From Polytrichum commune (lineage: Eukaryota > Streptophyta > Polytrichopsida > Polytrichales > Polytrichaceae): a DNA stretch of 64,000 nucleotides. A model generated the notes under the pieces. That model made no database searches and was not told the origin of the DNA. It worked only from the letters and a program-made list of their open reading frames with translations. The translations under genes were made by a program, and so were the position numbers. The DNA is taken from positions 21,873,501 through 21,937,500 of the forward strand of contig OX485805.1 in assembly GCA_950295325.1 (NCBI GenBank), given 5' to 3'. Of this stretch, positions 23,592 through 35,830 are shown in pieces; position 1 is the first letter of the stretch; each line of letters begins with the position of its first letter.

Positions 23592-26244
23592 TGTTAGTGC
23601 TCCTAACAACTAACCGTTAAGGCTTTAGATGTGTGTAGAATCTGAGACTCTGGACGACACACAACGTCCGGTTCACACAAAATGGAGCTCTATGGCTCTG
23701 TATTATCTTATACAAGAGGGGGATCACACACTATGTGGACTCTCCTGTAAGCACACCTAAACTTGGACAATAGCCACTGCTGCTAACATTAGACGGGTTT
23801 AGTGCTACTACTTCCTTCATTGACTCCATATTAATATGGCATGTTAGCCCCTTAACCAAAAAACTACCCGTTACCTGTTAGCTAGTGTGATTTCCTCATA
23901 CCCATCAGGTAATTTTTCCTCGGTTGCCTTCTCCACTTTCTACAGAGGGTTATTTTTCCGTGTCACAAAGCTCACATTCTATCCCGGAATGGCCTGTTCC
24001 CATAGAGGATCATCAGTCTTATGCAATTGCCACAGCGTCTCCAAAAATCCCCCATGTAAGAAGCAATCACGTGTAACGATCTTCTGCATGGGCAGTCGAA
24101 TCAAAAAGTGTGCAAATGGGTTTAGTATTGCACAACAAACACACCACATTCATGTTGGGATGTATAAATTGTTTGGCCGAATCAAGATATTTGTGACATC
24201 ATTTCATCAGCGCGCTAGTAATGTCTTTGATGACTCTTTTGTCATCTGGCTGAGATGGCAATTCATTGTTGAGCGTTTCCTCCTCGTGGTCTGTGAATTT
24301 TTTTTTGTAAAGATTTAGCATGAGATGTTGCTCATGGTTGAGTTTTGTCGGGGAAGGATAAATCGTTGGTAGTAAATCAAAACATTATGTTTCTGGAGAT
24401 ATGGAAATTGACATTACCGGTTCGAGAGAAGTTGTCATGTCCTCAGGCAACGGGTTATTGTTCCATCCTCAGAGATGTGATACCACTTTGGGTAAATCCT
24501 CACAATCAAATTCCTCCTCCAGATCAAGAATGTCGATTTTGCTAAAGGCTTCTGCTTGATTGCCTGAGCAATGTGGGACATGCTCATTTTTCTCTTTGGA
24601 TGCCACCAGTGGGGCCTTGGATTGAACCTCATTTTTTGAATGTAGTCATGCAGTTGGCAAGTTGAACGTCAGTTCTTCTCCAAAGCCCATTGTAAAAGTG
24701 TGGCGTTTTGTGCATTCTGTTGCTGTTGATCTTAATTTTCTCCGCTTGGAACGAAATGGTGGCATTTGTGCTCTCCAACCTTTCCTTAGTGTTATTGCAG
24801 TCACGTTTTACGACTTGCAACTCCTGTGTCAACATGCTTTTATGTGATTACGCAGTTTCTCTGCCATGACAATGAGAGAGATAAACTTTGCAACTATGAC
24901 TTTATCCAGATCATTTTCATCAGTGGCTTCATAGTTCAGATTCATACAATATGTTCGTTGCTGCGTTGGTACGGTGTTTGGTTGTAAATCAATTTTGTGT
25001 TTAGGGATGGATGCGGTTAGCCGCTATAAATCTTCAGGGGTCCAAACAATCACGTCTATGTATTTTTGAGAAACTTTAATTGTTGCTCACTTAACAGCTA
25101 ATGAGGAATTTTGCTAACTTTTGAACATGTGGTGACTATCATACATTCCACATCAATCACATGAGATGGTGTTGTACAATTTGATTTGTTGTCTTTCATT
25201 ACACCCCCTCGCCTACGTGGCATTAGGTTGTGTTTGTATTTTTCCCACCTTTCATGCACTATGGGACTTTACAATGACTCCCCCCACATTCAAAACGATG
25301 AATGTCCATTGTTGATGAAGGTTGGTTATAATGTGTTGATGGTTGATTGGTCCCGATCATGTCATAGTCATCTTCTTCCTCTGGGAGCATGGATGTTACA
25401 CTTAATCATTTCCGCGGGTTGATGAGTCTATTTACAAGGCTTTTCCCAATTATTCTGGCATGGTTGTCCCGGATGGTATTTGTGATAGATGTTGTACATT
25501 GACACATAGGTAGCATTTTTTGTTGGAAGTTTACCCCAATCATTGGAAATGTCACGCTCTTCTATTTTGGCTGTAGATTTGTAACAATTTCAAAGTGAAT
25601 ACATTGCCATGGAGGCAATGTTGTGCTTGAGCCATGTTTGTAACCCACTCTGGAACCAAACTGTAACAACATCATCCTCTAACCATGAGTTCATGGCATC
25701 GCACTTCCTATAAAAATGAGCATAATATTCATCTAATACTTTTGTTATGCAATTGACGAACGGATGATAGCTTTGTGATAATCACATAGTTTGTTTTTGT
25801 TGTTAGGAAGGCTTTGCAAAACATCCGTTGCATTTGTTCTACATGTGTATTTGTCACCTCCTAGGGTAACAGATTGCCAAAGTGTTAGTCCTCTTGACAA
25901 CTAATCAATGAGATTTAAACATGTGTAGAACCCAACTCTGGATGATGCACAATGTTGGTTTACACAAAATGGAGCTTTGTGGCTCTATATTATGGCTCTA
26001 TATTATCTTATAAAAGAGGGGGGATCACACACTTTGTGAACTCCCCTATGAGCACACCTAAGCTTGGATGGCAACCATTATTATTAACATTAAAATGGTT
26101 TAGTGCTACTACTCCCTACATTAACTTTGTATTAATATGGCGCCTTAGCCCCTTATCCAAAACGCAACATGTTACCCGTTGGTTGGTGTGATCTCCTCAC
26201 ACTGCCAAGTAACTTTTCTTTAGTTGCTTGTGCCATTGTCTACA
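23592..26244 (-). mobile_element. degenerate LTR retrotransposon
   Basis: Two direct repeats of about 355 bp, 23592-23944 and 25883-26244, both begin TGTTAG and end TCTACA. They share blocks such as ACACAAAATGGAGCT, GGATCACACACT, GAGCACACCTAA and GGTTTAGTGCTACTACT. By eye they are roughly three-quarters identical, so the element is old. In the 1.9-kb interior the minus strand reads a gag-like stretch around 25620-25720 (MNSWLEDDVVTVWFQSGL), and a broken CCHC-like knuckle near 25290. No pol was found. No target duplication survives. Confidence 0.7.
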
Positions 26245-26912
26245 TAAGCTTAACAAAGGCCCAAGGACAGATTTCAGTGGCTCTAATTGGTTGGAGAATC
26301 ATAATGCCGTATGCAACAACGTAATGGCTTGCCCATAACCGTAGTGCACTTCGAAATAGAGTGGCATGGAGTAGTAACACTAGGGCACAATCTTAGCTTT
26401 GGAGATCCACCAACAAAGGGATTGAAAGATGTAATGCCGGTGGCTTCCATCGTGGAAAGCACAAACCAGGAATGGAAGCAACAGCATGTAAATTGAGGCT
26501 TCTGGACCACATTACATCTCAGAATCCTTCCTTTTCCGGATCCTCTCACAACAAAGCTTATGAGCTATCTTGTCTGTTGCCTCTCCGAGTCTCTTTCTTG
26601 ACTAGCTGGCTGCGTTGCCTTCACACATCCATTGCCTCCGTCCAACCGCCTCAAGGTCACTTCTCTTCGTCTTTCTCCTTCTACTCCACGTTCTTGTAGG
26701 CTTTTCGGAAATATCCACACGTGAATTCACATGTTCTGGGTCAGATATGTAGAGGACAGTAAGTGTGCACATGCTTGGGTTTTGTGAATGGAAGAGCTTG
26801 TTTGGGGGGGATTTATAGTTGGACACCCGTCATCTCTCGCAACCGCAGCTGCCCGCACATTCCCGTCACACGAACTCTAGTTCACTCTTCACACTTTTGA
26901 AGGTGTTTTTTT
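26245..26912. other. upstream region of the hydrolase-fold gene
   Basis: An open frame at 26311-26496 is unlike any protein I know. I see no firm promoter motif. Confidence 0.35.
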
Positions 26913-27690
26913 GTTCAGTTCTTCTTTTGCGGAGTAGCTCAGGTTTGCCTGCTTGCTTGATTGCTTGATTGCTTGCTTGTTGCTCTAAAATGTCCGGTTT
27001 AGGTCGGCCAAGGCCTCGTCATGAGCGTTCGCCCACATTTGCATTATTTTTTCACAAGATGGTTGAGGATTAAGAAGCGAGGAGCGTGCTCAATTTTTAC
27101 TTGTTGCATTACTCCAATTATATCTGCAAGTGAAGGCCTCACAGAAAGCATGACTACAGCATGTGGATGACGGTGATTTAGGTTCAATTCTTCTTTGTGG
27201 GTAGCTCGTCTATGCTTGCGTGCTGCTCTAAAATGTCTAGTCTAGGTCGGACGAGGGTTCGTCCACTTCTGCAGAAGAAATGCTTACAAGGTTGTTGAGA
27301 ATTGAGAAGGGAGGAGTGTGCTCGGTGTTTACTTGTCTTACTTCCCCAATTATTTCTGCAATTCAAGGCCACATAGAAAGTATGACTAGAGCTTATGGAT
27401 GACGGTGATTTGTGTTCAATTCTTCTTTTGCGGGCAGCTCATCTCTGCCTGCTTGCTGCTCGAAACTTGACTGGTTTAGGTCGGACAAGACCTTGTCATG
27501 GGAGTTCGGTCCGCATTTGTGGAAAATGTTCCCAAGATGGTACAGAATTGAGAAGGGAGGAATGTGCTCAATTTTTACTTTGTTGCATGACCCCAATCAT
27601 TTATGCAATTCAAGGCCACGTAGAAAGTATGACTTACAGCATGTGGATGACGGTGTTTTGGTTCGCTTGGTTCAGGAAGGAAATTAAGGT
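26913..27690 (+). repeat. three-copy tandem repeat directly upstream of the hydrolase-fold gene
   Basis: The unit starts GTTCAATTCTTCTTTTGCGG at 26913, 27182 and 27414, with a fourth start cut near 27661 (spacings 269, 232 and about 247). Each unit continues AGGTCGGACAAG, AGAATTGAGAAGGGAGGA.TGTGCTC, CAATTCAAGGCCAC.TAGAAAG and GATGACGGTGATTT. The last copy ends about 40 bp before the start codon, so the transcription start probably lies inside the array. Confidence 0.85.
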
Positions 27691-27703
27691 GGTTTGATCA
27701 AGA

Positions 27704-30700
27704 ATGATGGCAGCTCCTGCGCTCTCTTCGTCGTATGTCAGACCTGCCCCAACCATAGCTTGCGCACTTCACAATGTTCTACGAGCAGCAACGAAAGGTC
27801 CACAGGGCGGCACGAGTTTGACAGATGTTGGGATTACAACAGCCAGAAGTACCGTGACAAATTCACCATCCACTTCGGAAGTGGGTAATTGGGCCCCCTT
27901 CTCTGAATCTAGTCGAAGAGCGGTCACTTGGGAACAGCAGAGCAGAGGAGGATGGTGGAGAAGGTCCAACAGGTGTGGAATGCATGTTCAAGCTGCAGCC
28001 TCGGCCATAGAAACCACCGAAGAAGCTTCCAAGGTGAGCTTTGGTCCGATTTCTATTGTTGATCTCAAACAGTTCACTAAGGTAGACGTGCCTAATTCCA
28101 ACATAGCTATGATCTGGACACCTATATTTGAGTGGTGTGTGGTTAGGTGTGGATCGAAGAACGGACACCAAAAAGACATGTGCATAGAAGAGATTGGACT
28201 ACGCGCTCAAAATATGCTATGCATTCTAGGTTCAATAATCAACATAATTTGGGGGATCTATATGACGATTTAATGAGCACAAGAATCTTCAATTTGATAC
28301 TGAATAAGATACTCATATGAGTTCTGAAGATTATGAGGCAAATGGTTAAGGGTACGATTTGGATATGTTAATTACCTCGCACTAATTGCATGTTTCACAT
28401 CTTACTAGAAGTGGGTGCACAGAGAAAAGTATCCGAATTAGGCACATCTGCCTTATTGAGGAGTTTATCTATGGTTAGAAGGCTGATATTTTTGGCAGTT
28501 GGAGCAACCCTAATCTTTTGTTTCCAAAGAAGGAAGCCAACGATCTAAGGAGCACCCAGAATGTACTTTCATACGGTTGCCCAAGCTCCACTGGGAAAAT
28601 GGATGGCATTAGGTAGCAGCAATGCAGGTGTCAGAAAATTCTAGTATCACATTAGTGATTGTGCTATAAAATGTAATCTGCGACCCGATTAATTCAGTGT
28701 GGAAGCTGGTGACATAGTTCGCCTGCCATTGCGAAACTTTATTTATGTTGAGAATTGTCAATTTTTCAATTTTCTAAATGTACACATCCTTTATATCCAA
28801 GTCCTAAGTCATCTGCATGATTAAGGTTTTACAGTCCCAAGACTGTGAAGAGGATGTGCAGCTCTTAAATCCAGATGGTTGTGAGCATGCAGATATAATT
28901 GGGTAGGAAAATCTGGTAAATGTTTTATGGAGGTCTTGAGAAATGCAAGTTTTGTTTTTTCCTACAATGGCCTTCCTGGGCAGCTCACAAGGCGTGATGA
29001 GTATCATTTAGATACAGTGGATTAGGGAGTTTTGTCTTAATTTTGACAGACCTCAAGCACAATTACAGGGCCGTAGGCTAGGGAATCTGGAAACAGGAGA
29101 AACTCAAAACCCTAAGAGGGTTTAAGATCTTTGCCGTCTTGCCTTGGTGGCCCACATGATGCATTTACAAGTGGTAATAGTTCTTGCAAATTGCAGCTGC
29201 AAACTGGGACATGGACTTGGTCATATGAAGGTTCCCCTGTGAGTATCAATTATGACGAGTATGCATCAAGCACAGAAGAAACAGGCTCTTCACAGGGAAC
29301 TTTGCTTCTTGTGCCAACAATATCTGATGTGAGCACTACTGAGGAGTGGCGTGCAGTGGCAGAGGGTCTGGTGGCACAAGGCAGTTGGCGAGCCATAGTT
29401 GTTGATTGGCCTGGATTGGGTCTTTCAGAAAGACCTCCATTAGAGTACACAGTTGATGTTTTGGAGAAGTTTTTGGTTGACTTTGTCACCGCCACAAGTG
29501 GACCTCTCGCTACCACCTCAGGTTTGCACATATTGATCCATTCGATTTTCACCTTGCACATTGTTTGTCTCTCTTTGTATAGGGTGTGAAAGTAAAACAT
29601 TCTGGAAAATGGAGTCTTCTGAAATTACCGGAATAACCTTGTTAAGGAAGGATATGCATAATATACACTTATTATTGTTAATTGTGTAAGTGATTTTATT
29701 TTCAGGGGAGTCTTTGGTAATAATTGGAGGTGGCCATGCTGCAAGCATTGCTGTGCGTGCCTTGAGCAAGGGACTGATCACAGCCCGAGCCCTTGCTGCG
29801 GTAGCTCCCACTTGGAGTGGGCCATTGCCCATCGTCTTTGGACGAAGTCCTACAATGGAAACAAGGTTCGTGAGTGCAATTTTCCTGAAACCTCTGCATG
29901 CTCTGGTCTCCTATTCTCTTCATGTTTGAAGATCAGGTAGCTCAGAAGTTATAGTAAACTATCCAGTGGCACAAATCCTTGAACACATATTATGGATCAG
30001 AATGCAGTGTAAGTGGCTTACATATCAGATACTCTATTAAGCGCAATTTAAACCTTTTCAGATGTGTGCACTGCATCCTCAGATGTCTTGTTTGGACGAG
30101 AACCTTATAGTACTATGATATCCTCAATCAATGGGGTGGCTTGAACACAAGGCCTTAACCCGGATCTCATGGGAACTCCAAGGTTAAGCCACCTAAGGTT
30201 GGAATAGCATTTGGATGTGTGACCTCTAGCACTTGATGTCCACCGCACCCTACCTTTGTGTTCCACCCAGTTATAGGGGGACCCTTAAATTCAGGTGAAT
30301 TAGGTATTTTCAACCATAAACCATATGGGAACCTAGGGGCTTGTCATGGAGGGAGATTAGGTGTGGTCTGGCTCCTTCACGCGTGTTGAAGGTTTAGGGC
30401 TTTAGAAAAAGGCTATATTCTTCCAGATCCCTGCAATACTTGTGATGTCTGTTCTGGAATTACATATAGAATTAGTCTAACTTAAAGATGAAGCAACACC
30501 ATAGTTCACACCGGCGGCAGCATTGGAATCACCTTTCTCTCTTTCCTTCAGTTACTTTGTCAATTGATTTTCTGTTTTTGGTTGACTCTGCAGGTATGGG
30601 TTGTTGCGTGGCACTTTGCGATCTGCAGGAGTTGGCTGGGCCATGTACAAGTATCTTGTGAGCAGTCCCAAGAACATTCGAATGCAGTACCTTACCCATG

Positions 30701-31047
30701 TTTATGCAGATGCAGACAATGTGACCCCGGCCGTTGTGGAGAATCGAACTGCCTTAACCCAAAGAGATGGTGCACGTTTCGCACCCGCAGCGTTTCTCAC
30801 CGGTCTTCTGGACCCTGCAAAGACACGTGAAGAGTTTGTCTCCCTATTTGCTAATTTGGAAGGGAAGACTCCTGTGCTTGTTCTTGCCACTGAAAAAAGT
30901 CCACGACGGTCTCGTGCAGAGATGGAGGCTCTCGAGGGAGTGAAGGGGGTGACGAAGTATGAGAAACTCAAAGGAGCACTTCTACCTCAGGAGGAATACC
31001 CAGAGGAGGTTCTCAGCTCAATCAAATCATTCTTGCAAGATTTGTAG
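27704..31047 (+). CDS. alpha/beta-hydrolase-fold protein, plastid-targeted, probably non-catalytic
   Basis: Four exons join in frame to 422 aa: 27704-28033, 29197-29521, 29706-29865 and 30594-31047 (stop included). All introns are GT-AG. Residues 1-110 (exon 1) are Ser/Thr/Ala/Arg-rich with few acids, a typical chloroplast transit peptide. The hydrolase fold follows: LLLVPTISDVSTTEEW (oxyanion-loop position), DWPGLGLSERP, SLVIIGGGHAASIAVRAL (nucleophile-elbow position), PVLVLATEK (acid-loop strand) and GALLPQEEYPEEV (His-loop position). The elbow reads GGGHA instead of GxSxG, and the catalytic His position is Ala, so two triad residues are absent. I recall plant homologues with similar GGGHA elbows, which suggests a conserved non-enzymatic or atypical role. 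The downstream MITE at 31715 lies outside the CDS. Substrate unknown. Confidence 0.88.
28280..28440 (+). repeat. repeat fragment in hydrolase intron 1, shared with 33885-34030
   Basis: Blocks GAGCACAAGAAT, CATATGAG.TC.GAA.ATTATGAGG, GGCTA/GGGTACGATTTGGATATG and ATG.GTTTCA are colinear with 33885-34030. Not assigned to a known element. Confidence 0.65.
30455..30550 (+). repeat. repeat fragment in hydrolase intron 3, shared with 20820-20930
   Basis: See the partner at 20820. About 100 bp, ending in a TCTCTCTTTCCTT tract. Confidence 0.55.
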
Positions 31048-31714
31048 GTTAAGGCGAAGCTATTGTGTACCTATAACCATGTCCACTTTGGTGGAGATTA
31101 TTGGCTGCGGAACAGTGGTAAATCATTACAGCTGTTTGGGAAATTGAAAGAGAGCCTCTTGTATGTAGCCTTCATTGGGTCACATTCCTGCTCTTCTAGA
31201 GAGATCAAGCACACACACAGGCTTACTGCAGCAGCTTAATGTAAAGGTTCAACAGGAACACTCTTAAATGCTTGAGAAATGTAACATATTTCATTCCATG
31301 TTGTCTGGCCAATTTTAAGCCCAAATTATGGAGCCTGGGGAACTTGTGTAGTTGTTTCGTTTGAATTGTCCTTTTATAAACTGTCCTCTTATGGCAGGTC
31401 ACTAAATTATCTCACTACATCTATAATTAATCCTTTTCACCTCTATGTGGCACAGTTGTGTTTGAGCTGTCCTGTGTAGAGCAGTTCACTGTACTGTATG
31501 TCTACATTATGATGTATCTTTCCCAGCTCTATGTGGATGTCCGTTAATGAAAACATTTCAATGTGTATGTTGGTTTTTGCTAATGCACAATACGACAAAG
31601 ATTAGCCTAGAGTATTATATCGTAGCAAAATTCACTTGAGAAACTGTAGTTTGTGCAATGTTGGATCAAGTTCACAACTCTGTCATATGGAAATTTCATA
31701 AGTTATGTATCTTA
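31048..31714 (+). other. hydrolase 3' UTR and downstream DNA
   Basis: Directly after the stop. No further coding exon recognised. The poly(A) site was not located by eye. Confidence 0.4.
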
Positions 31715-32236
31715 TGCCCCCTCCCCACCTGACTTTAGCTAAGCCTAAAAGTTGGTTCTAAAAACACGGCCTTCACATCATTGACATTATCTAGTGCCGA
31801 GCCTAGTTGGCAAATGATGTGGCATGGTTTAAAAGTGGAGGTTTTAAGCCTCAAGCACTGACGCTCCCATCGGTACCTAGACATGAGGCAAGAATATAGG
31901 ACCTTTAAAAATGTCGCCTCCCGCCCTTGTGGTTGGTTGCTTTTTAGTCTTAGTTATGAGGGCATGAGGAGCTTCATTAACAAAAACCGAAGGTAAGATA
32001 GATGAGTAGTAAGGGATTTGGGGATGGGACAAAAACTATCCAACATTCATTGCTTGGTCGATAAAACCATGAACATGTGTAAAAGCTACTTAACTAGAAA
32101 CCTACTCAAAAATCTCCAGAACAAGTTCTTGTAGGTGCATTGGGATAGCCAGATGCCTCCCCTATAACCAAGGGAGCTTTACCCAATTTTTAGGAAAGAC
32201 TTTGGTTATTTAGTAAAGTCAGGTGGGGAGGGGGCA
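31715..32236. mobile_element. TGCCCCC-ended MITE, copy 2, TA-flanked
   Basis: 522 bp, with terminal repeat TGCCCCCTCCCCACCTGACTT and TA on both sides (31713-31714, 32237-32238). Colinear with 18907-19331 (GTGGAGGTTTTAAGCCTCAA, CTCCCATCGGTACCTA, CCAACATTCATTG, TGGGATAGCC) but longer by about 100 bp, mainly in two places near its left side. Confidence 0.8.
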
Positions 32237-33072
32237 TAACTTGAATGTCTAGGTACTTATCTTGGGTTAAGATGTAAAAATTGATGAGATTTGATTTGCC
32301 CAGGAAGAGTCCTGTAGAATTGGCTTTGCTAGTTACTAAAGTCAAATCTAGTGGTGCATTGGTTCTCACAACAATCTTTCTCACATTGTCCACTTCACTT
32401 AATTCAGGTGACCAATTGAGATAATGACGAATGTCAATCAAGAATTAGGGGTGCGTAGGTCCTAACCCTTTTTTCTTCTGTGCATAGCAACTTGGATTTT
32501 GCTAATCGTTGTATTTCAGAATGTTTGCACACGTAGACACACAACTTCAGAAGCTTGAAATGATTAAATTGTAATATGTCTGCGCCACATGAACCAGTCG
32601 ACTCACGTCTGTCCTCTTGCATTGTGCCTTTTTGTATCTTTAAAGGTCCCACATGCACAGGAACAGAAACTAATCACACTGTGATCACTACTATGCATAT
32701 TTTAGACTGCACAAGTAATGTACTCTTTCTCGAACCCAGAAAATCTTATTCAAGACCATAGACCAGTAGTGAAGTTGTTGGAAACCTTCAACATAAGCAC
32801 CACAAAGATCAATGACGTGTAGACAGTCGAACTAGCAAGCGGTATTGACTACACGACTGATCCCTGCAACAACTACGAATTGAATACACTAACATTACAA
32901 ATTTTGTAGAGCCACAAACTACAAATCATGGAAGAGGATCTTGCATTGACCACACTTCCCTCCTCCGGGATCACTCCAGGAGTATCTAGCCCACCCAGCT
33001 GCTTACTTTCCCATGCAATCATACAGAAACCACATGGATTCGTAGCGCTGACCATCTCGAATCTCGAAGCTC
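32237..33072. other. intergenic
   Basis: No gene recognised; short open frames only. Confidence 0.4.
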
Positions 33073-33512
33073 GTTGATGTGCCATGTCCTCATGAGATAC
33101 GAGAACGCTGATTATAGATCGTAGCATGATTTCCTCGAGACATGGTCATTGTCACGTCCAATATCGTGCTCGTGTCTCCTTGCTACAAGTTGTAGCAGGG
33201 GTTCCTCGTGCTACTACTTCGTTGCTCCCGCAATTCGGTAGATAGTATGAGGACGCCTTGTTACAACGGTAGGTAGTAGCAAGTGCTTGAGCAACGGATT
33301 GAATATTGTACGCAAGGAACCCTGCTGCAAGTTGTAACAAGGCATCCTCATACTACCTACCGAATTGCGGGAGCGACACGAGGAACCCTACTACAACCTG
33401 TAGCAAGTCGCGACGTGTACGATATCAGACACAACGATGACCATGTCTTGAGAAAAGCATGCTACAGTCTATAATCGGAGTTCTCGTGTCCAATGAGCAC
33501 ATGACACACCAG
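33073..33512. repeat. long imperfect foldback (inverted repeat)
   Basis: Left arm about 33073-33267 and right arm about 33331-33512 are reverse complements with scattered mismatches and small gaps, separated by about 63 bp. Matching blocks include GATTATAGA.TGTAGCATG, GACATGGTCAT, GGGTTCCTCGTG, CGCTCCCGCAATTCGGTAG and GAGGA.GCCTTGTTACAAC. Transcription across it would give a hairpin of nearly 190 bp. No open frame. Confidence 0.85.
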
Positions 33513-33884
33513 CCAGATTCGAGATGGATTCCTGATAGATGTTACGTCTTGCAGGACCCATACAAGGATGCAGATTACATGTCTCTCACCGTCTCTGTCA
33601 ATCGTCAATTGCAAGAGAAGGATAGAAGAACGTCCTTATGTATCTTCTTTACTTCATTCGAAGTGTTGAAGAGTTAATCAGCGAAATTAGAGCCTGTTTG
33701 AACCTGTTTCCAACACTTCGAGACACCTCAACGGCAAGAAATCTGATGCGTCTTTCGCATAGTCGAGGCTCCTGATGTATCAGAACATCAAAGAAAGCAA
33801 TCAGTTGCATAGTCCCACTGCGAACTTTCGCGTCCAAATCTAACGTAACGGAGAAAACCGATGGGTTTCCTGACCTTAAAGAGC

Positions 33885-34030
33885 ACGAGAATATTCACTT
33901 TGGCAATGCACAAGATATTCACATGAGCTCCGAAAATTATGAGGAAAATGGCTATGAGCACGATTTGGATATGCTGATCATCTTGCACCAATGGCGTGTT
34001 TCATATCCTACGAGAAGAGAATTTTTTCCG
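33885..34030 (+). repeat. repeat fragment shared with hydrolase intron 1
   Basis: Colinear with 28280-28440 for about 150 bp. Confidence 0.65.
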
Positions 34031-35190
34031 TTTAAGGCCCACTTAGCTCACTACGCGATGTGTCGGCCATGGACATGTGCAATTTCACTGGAGTTGCGTA
34101 GCCAGTCCGCATAATATCTAATCTTCTTGCCGTTTACTGCACCCTACCAAAAGTGCCTCCACGTTCACACTTAAGAGTCACGATCCTTTCACACATGCAA
34201 GTGTTGGGGTTATTTAGCCCTGGGAGGTCAGCTTCCTCAGAATTTCAATGCCAGAGATATCAGAATCTGATTTCAATCAGCTGATCTACGATAGAGCGAC
34301 GTCAACTTTGTCTATTATCGATCTACATTCGAAAATCAGGAAAACGCGGACGAGTTTTGCTGATTATATTATGTGAATGCAAGCAGCGTCAATCACCTTC
34401 ACGCTGAAGCTCCTGCAATGTCACTGTGACATTCACTTGAGGAAAAAACTAACTAAAAATTGCGCAGTGTCGTATATCAGAACTATGTCAGAACAAAAAC
34501 CAACTATACTGATTACAATTGCTTCTTGCTTGTCTTCAAGGGACAATTTCAGAAACCTCTTGCAGGTATCTATAATGGAAGACGGTCATCTCTTTAAGAC
34601 TTTGAGACCCTTGTGGAAAGGACACATCTCAGATTTTCAATGCACATCATCTACGTTAGTAAATCCAATCATTGCGTCGAGGAATTTTTGACGACAGGGA
34701 TTGACATCTCAGAAGGAGATTATGCATATTCTCAACAAAAAAAATTCAACCTGGTATGGGAAATCTGGTATCAGAATCTCCAATTAGGGAGGAGTCCATG
34801 ATTACCTGACACTCAAGAGAGATGTCTCGCACGACAAAAAAATTAGCGCAACAATCATAGCTTCGAAATTCTCGACAATGGAAATATACATGGGTAGCGA
34901 GGATAATGTCAGTTCCTCTGATGCTACAATAAAGCTTCTCCAGTTCTGCCGTCAATAATATAAATCGTCCACTCTCCTGTCCAGAACTTGAATCTTTCCT
35001 TTCGAGTCTGCCCGGCCCGGCTGACATCCTAATTATGAGAGATCTCGAGAGGAGGGCCACAGGGTGATCTTCGACAGCAACGATTCTGCTATCTTGAGGT
35101 ATATAACAAGAACCACGGCGACGATCATTGTACACTTCTTTTCATGTTGGCCTTCGGAGAGGACGGTCTGCCTGCTTATCTCCAGCTTCT
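34031..35190. other. intergenic
   Basis: No gene recognised. The 129-codon open frame on the minus strand (34746-35135) has no familiar motif and overlaps repeated DNA. Confidence 0.4.
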
Positions 35191-35830
35191 GGTATGCGAT
35201 GTGTCTTCTTATTTGTTGCAACTACTTCTTTTCACCTGCATTATAACATCCAGCGCGGTTGCTGAAGCCTATTTTCCTGCTCCTCTATTTAGATGTTGGT
35301 TTGAAGGTCACCCGTCTCGAGAATTTCCATCTCTGCGAAGCTTTTCGAGTTTCAATACCTAGCTTTCACATGCGTTGAGCTTAAGAAATCGATACTTTCA
35401 AGAGATTATAGATGCAGTCACCGATAAGTTATTCAAGTTATCTCAACTTCTCGCCATTCTTTAGTGGGAAGTGACCCGCTTGCATATGTCGATGATTCCT
35501 GCAGCCTTCTGCTATGCGATGTCTGCCGTCTTTTTGTTGTAAGTACTTTTTGTCACCGGCGTTATAACATCCTGCGTGATTGCTTTAGCGTTTTTCCTGT
35601 TCTTCTATTTAGTGTTGATCGATATGCAGGTTACCCGTTCAGGGATGTGATGATTCTTTTCGAGTTTCAATACCTGGCTTTCACGTCCATTTAGCTTAAG
35701 AAATCGATGCCTTCAAGAGACTATAGATGCAGTCACGTATAAGTTATTTAGGTTATCTCAACTTCTCGCCATACAACGTGAAGTGACCCGCTTGCATATG
35801 TCGATGATTCCTGCAACCTTCTCTGGAGTC
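35191..35830 (+). repeat. two-copy tandem duplication upstream of the S1/SPH gene
   Basis: Copies begin with CTATGCGATGT/GGTATGCGATGT at 35191 and 35511 (period about 316). They share ATTATAACATCC.GC, TTTTCGAGTTTCAATACC, TTAAGAAATCGAT.C.TTCAAGAGA, TATAGATGCAGTCAC and TTGCATATGTCGATGATTCC. The second copy ends about 200 bp before the gene. Confidence 0.85.

Noticed and set aside
23887-24318. 143-codon open frame on the plus strand
   Set aside because: Lies inside the degenerate LTR element, overlaps its LTR and runs against the gag-like strand.
34746-35135. 129-codon open frame on the minus strand
   Set aside because: No family motif and no splice partners; adjacent to duplicated DNA.
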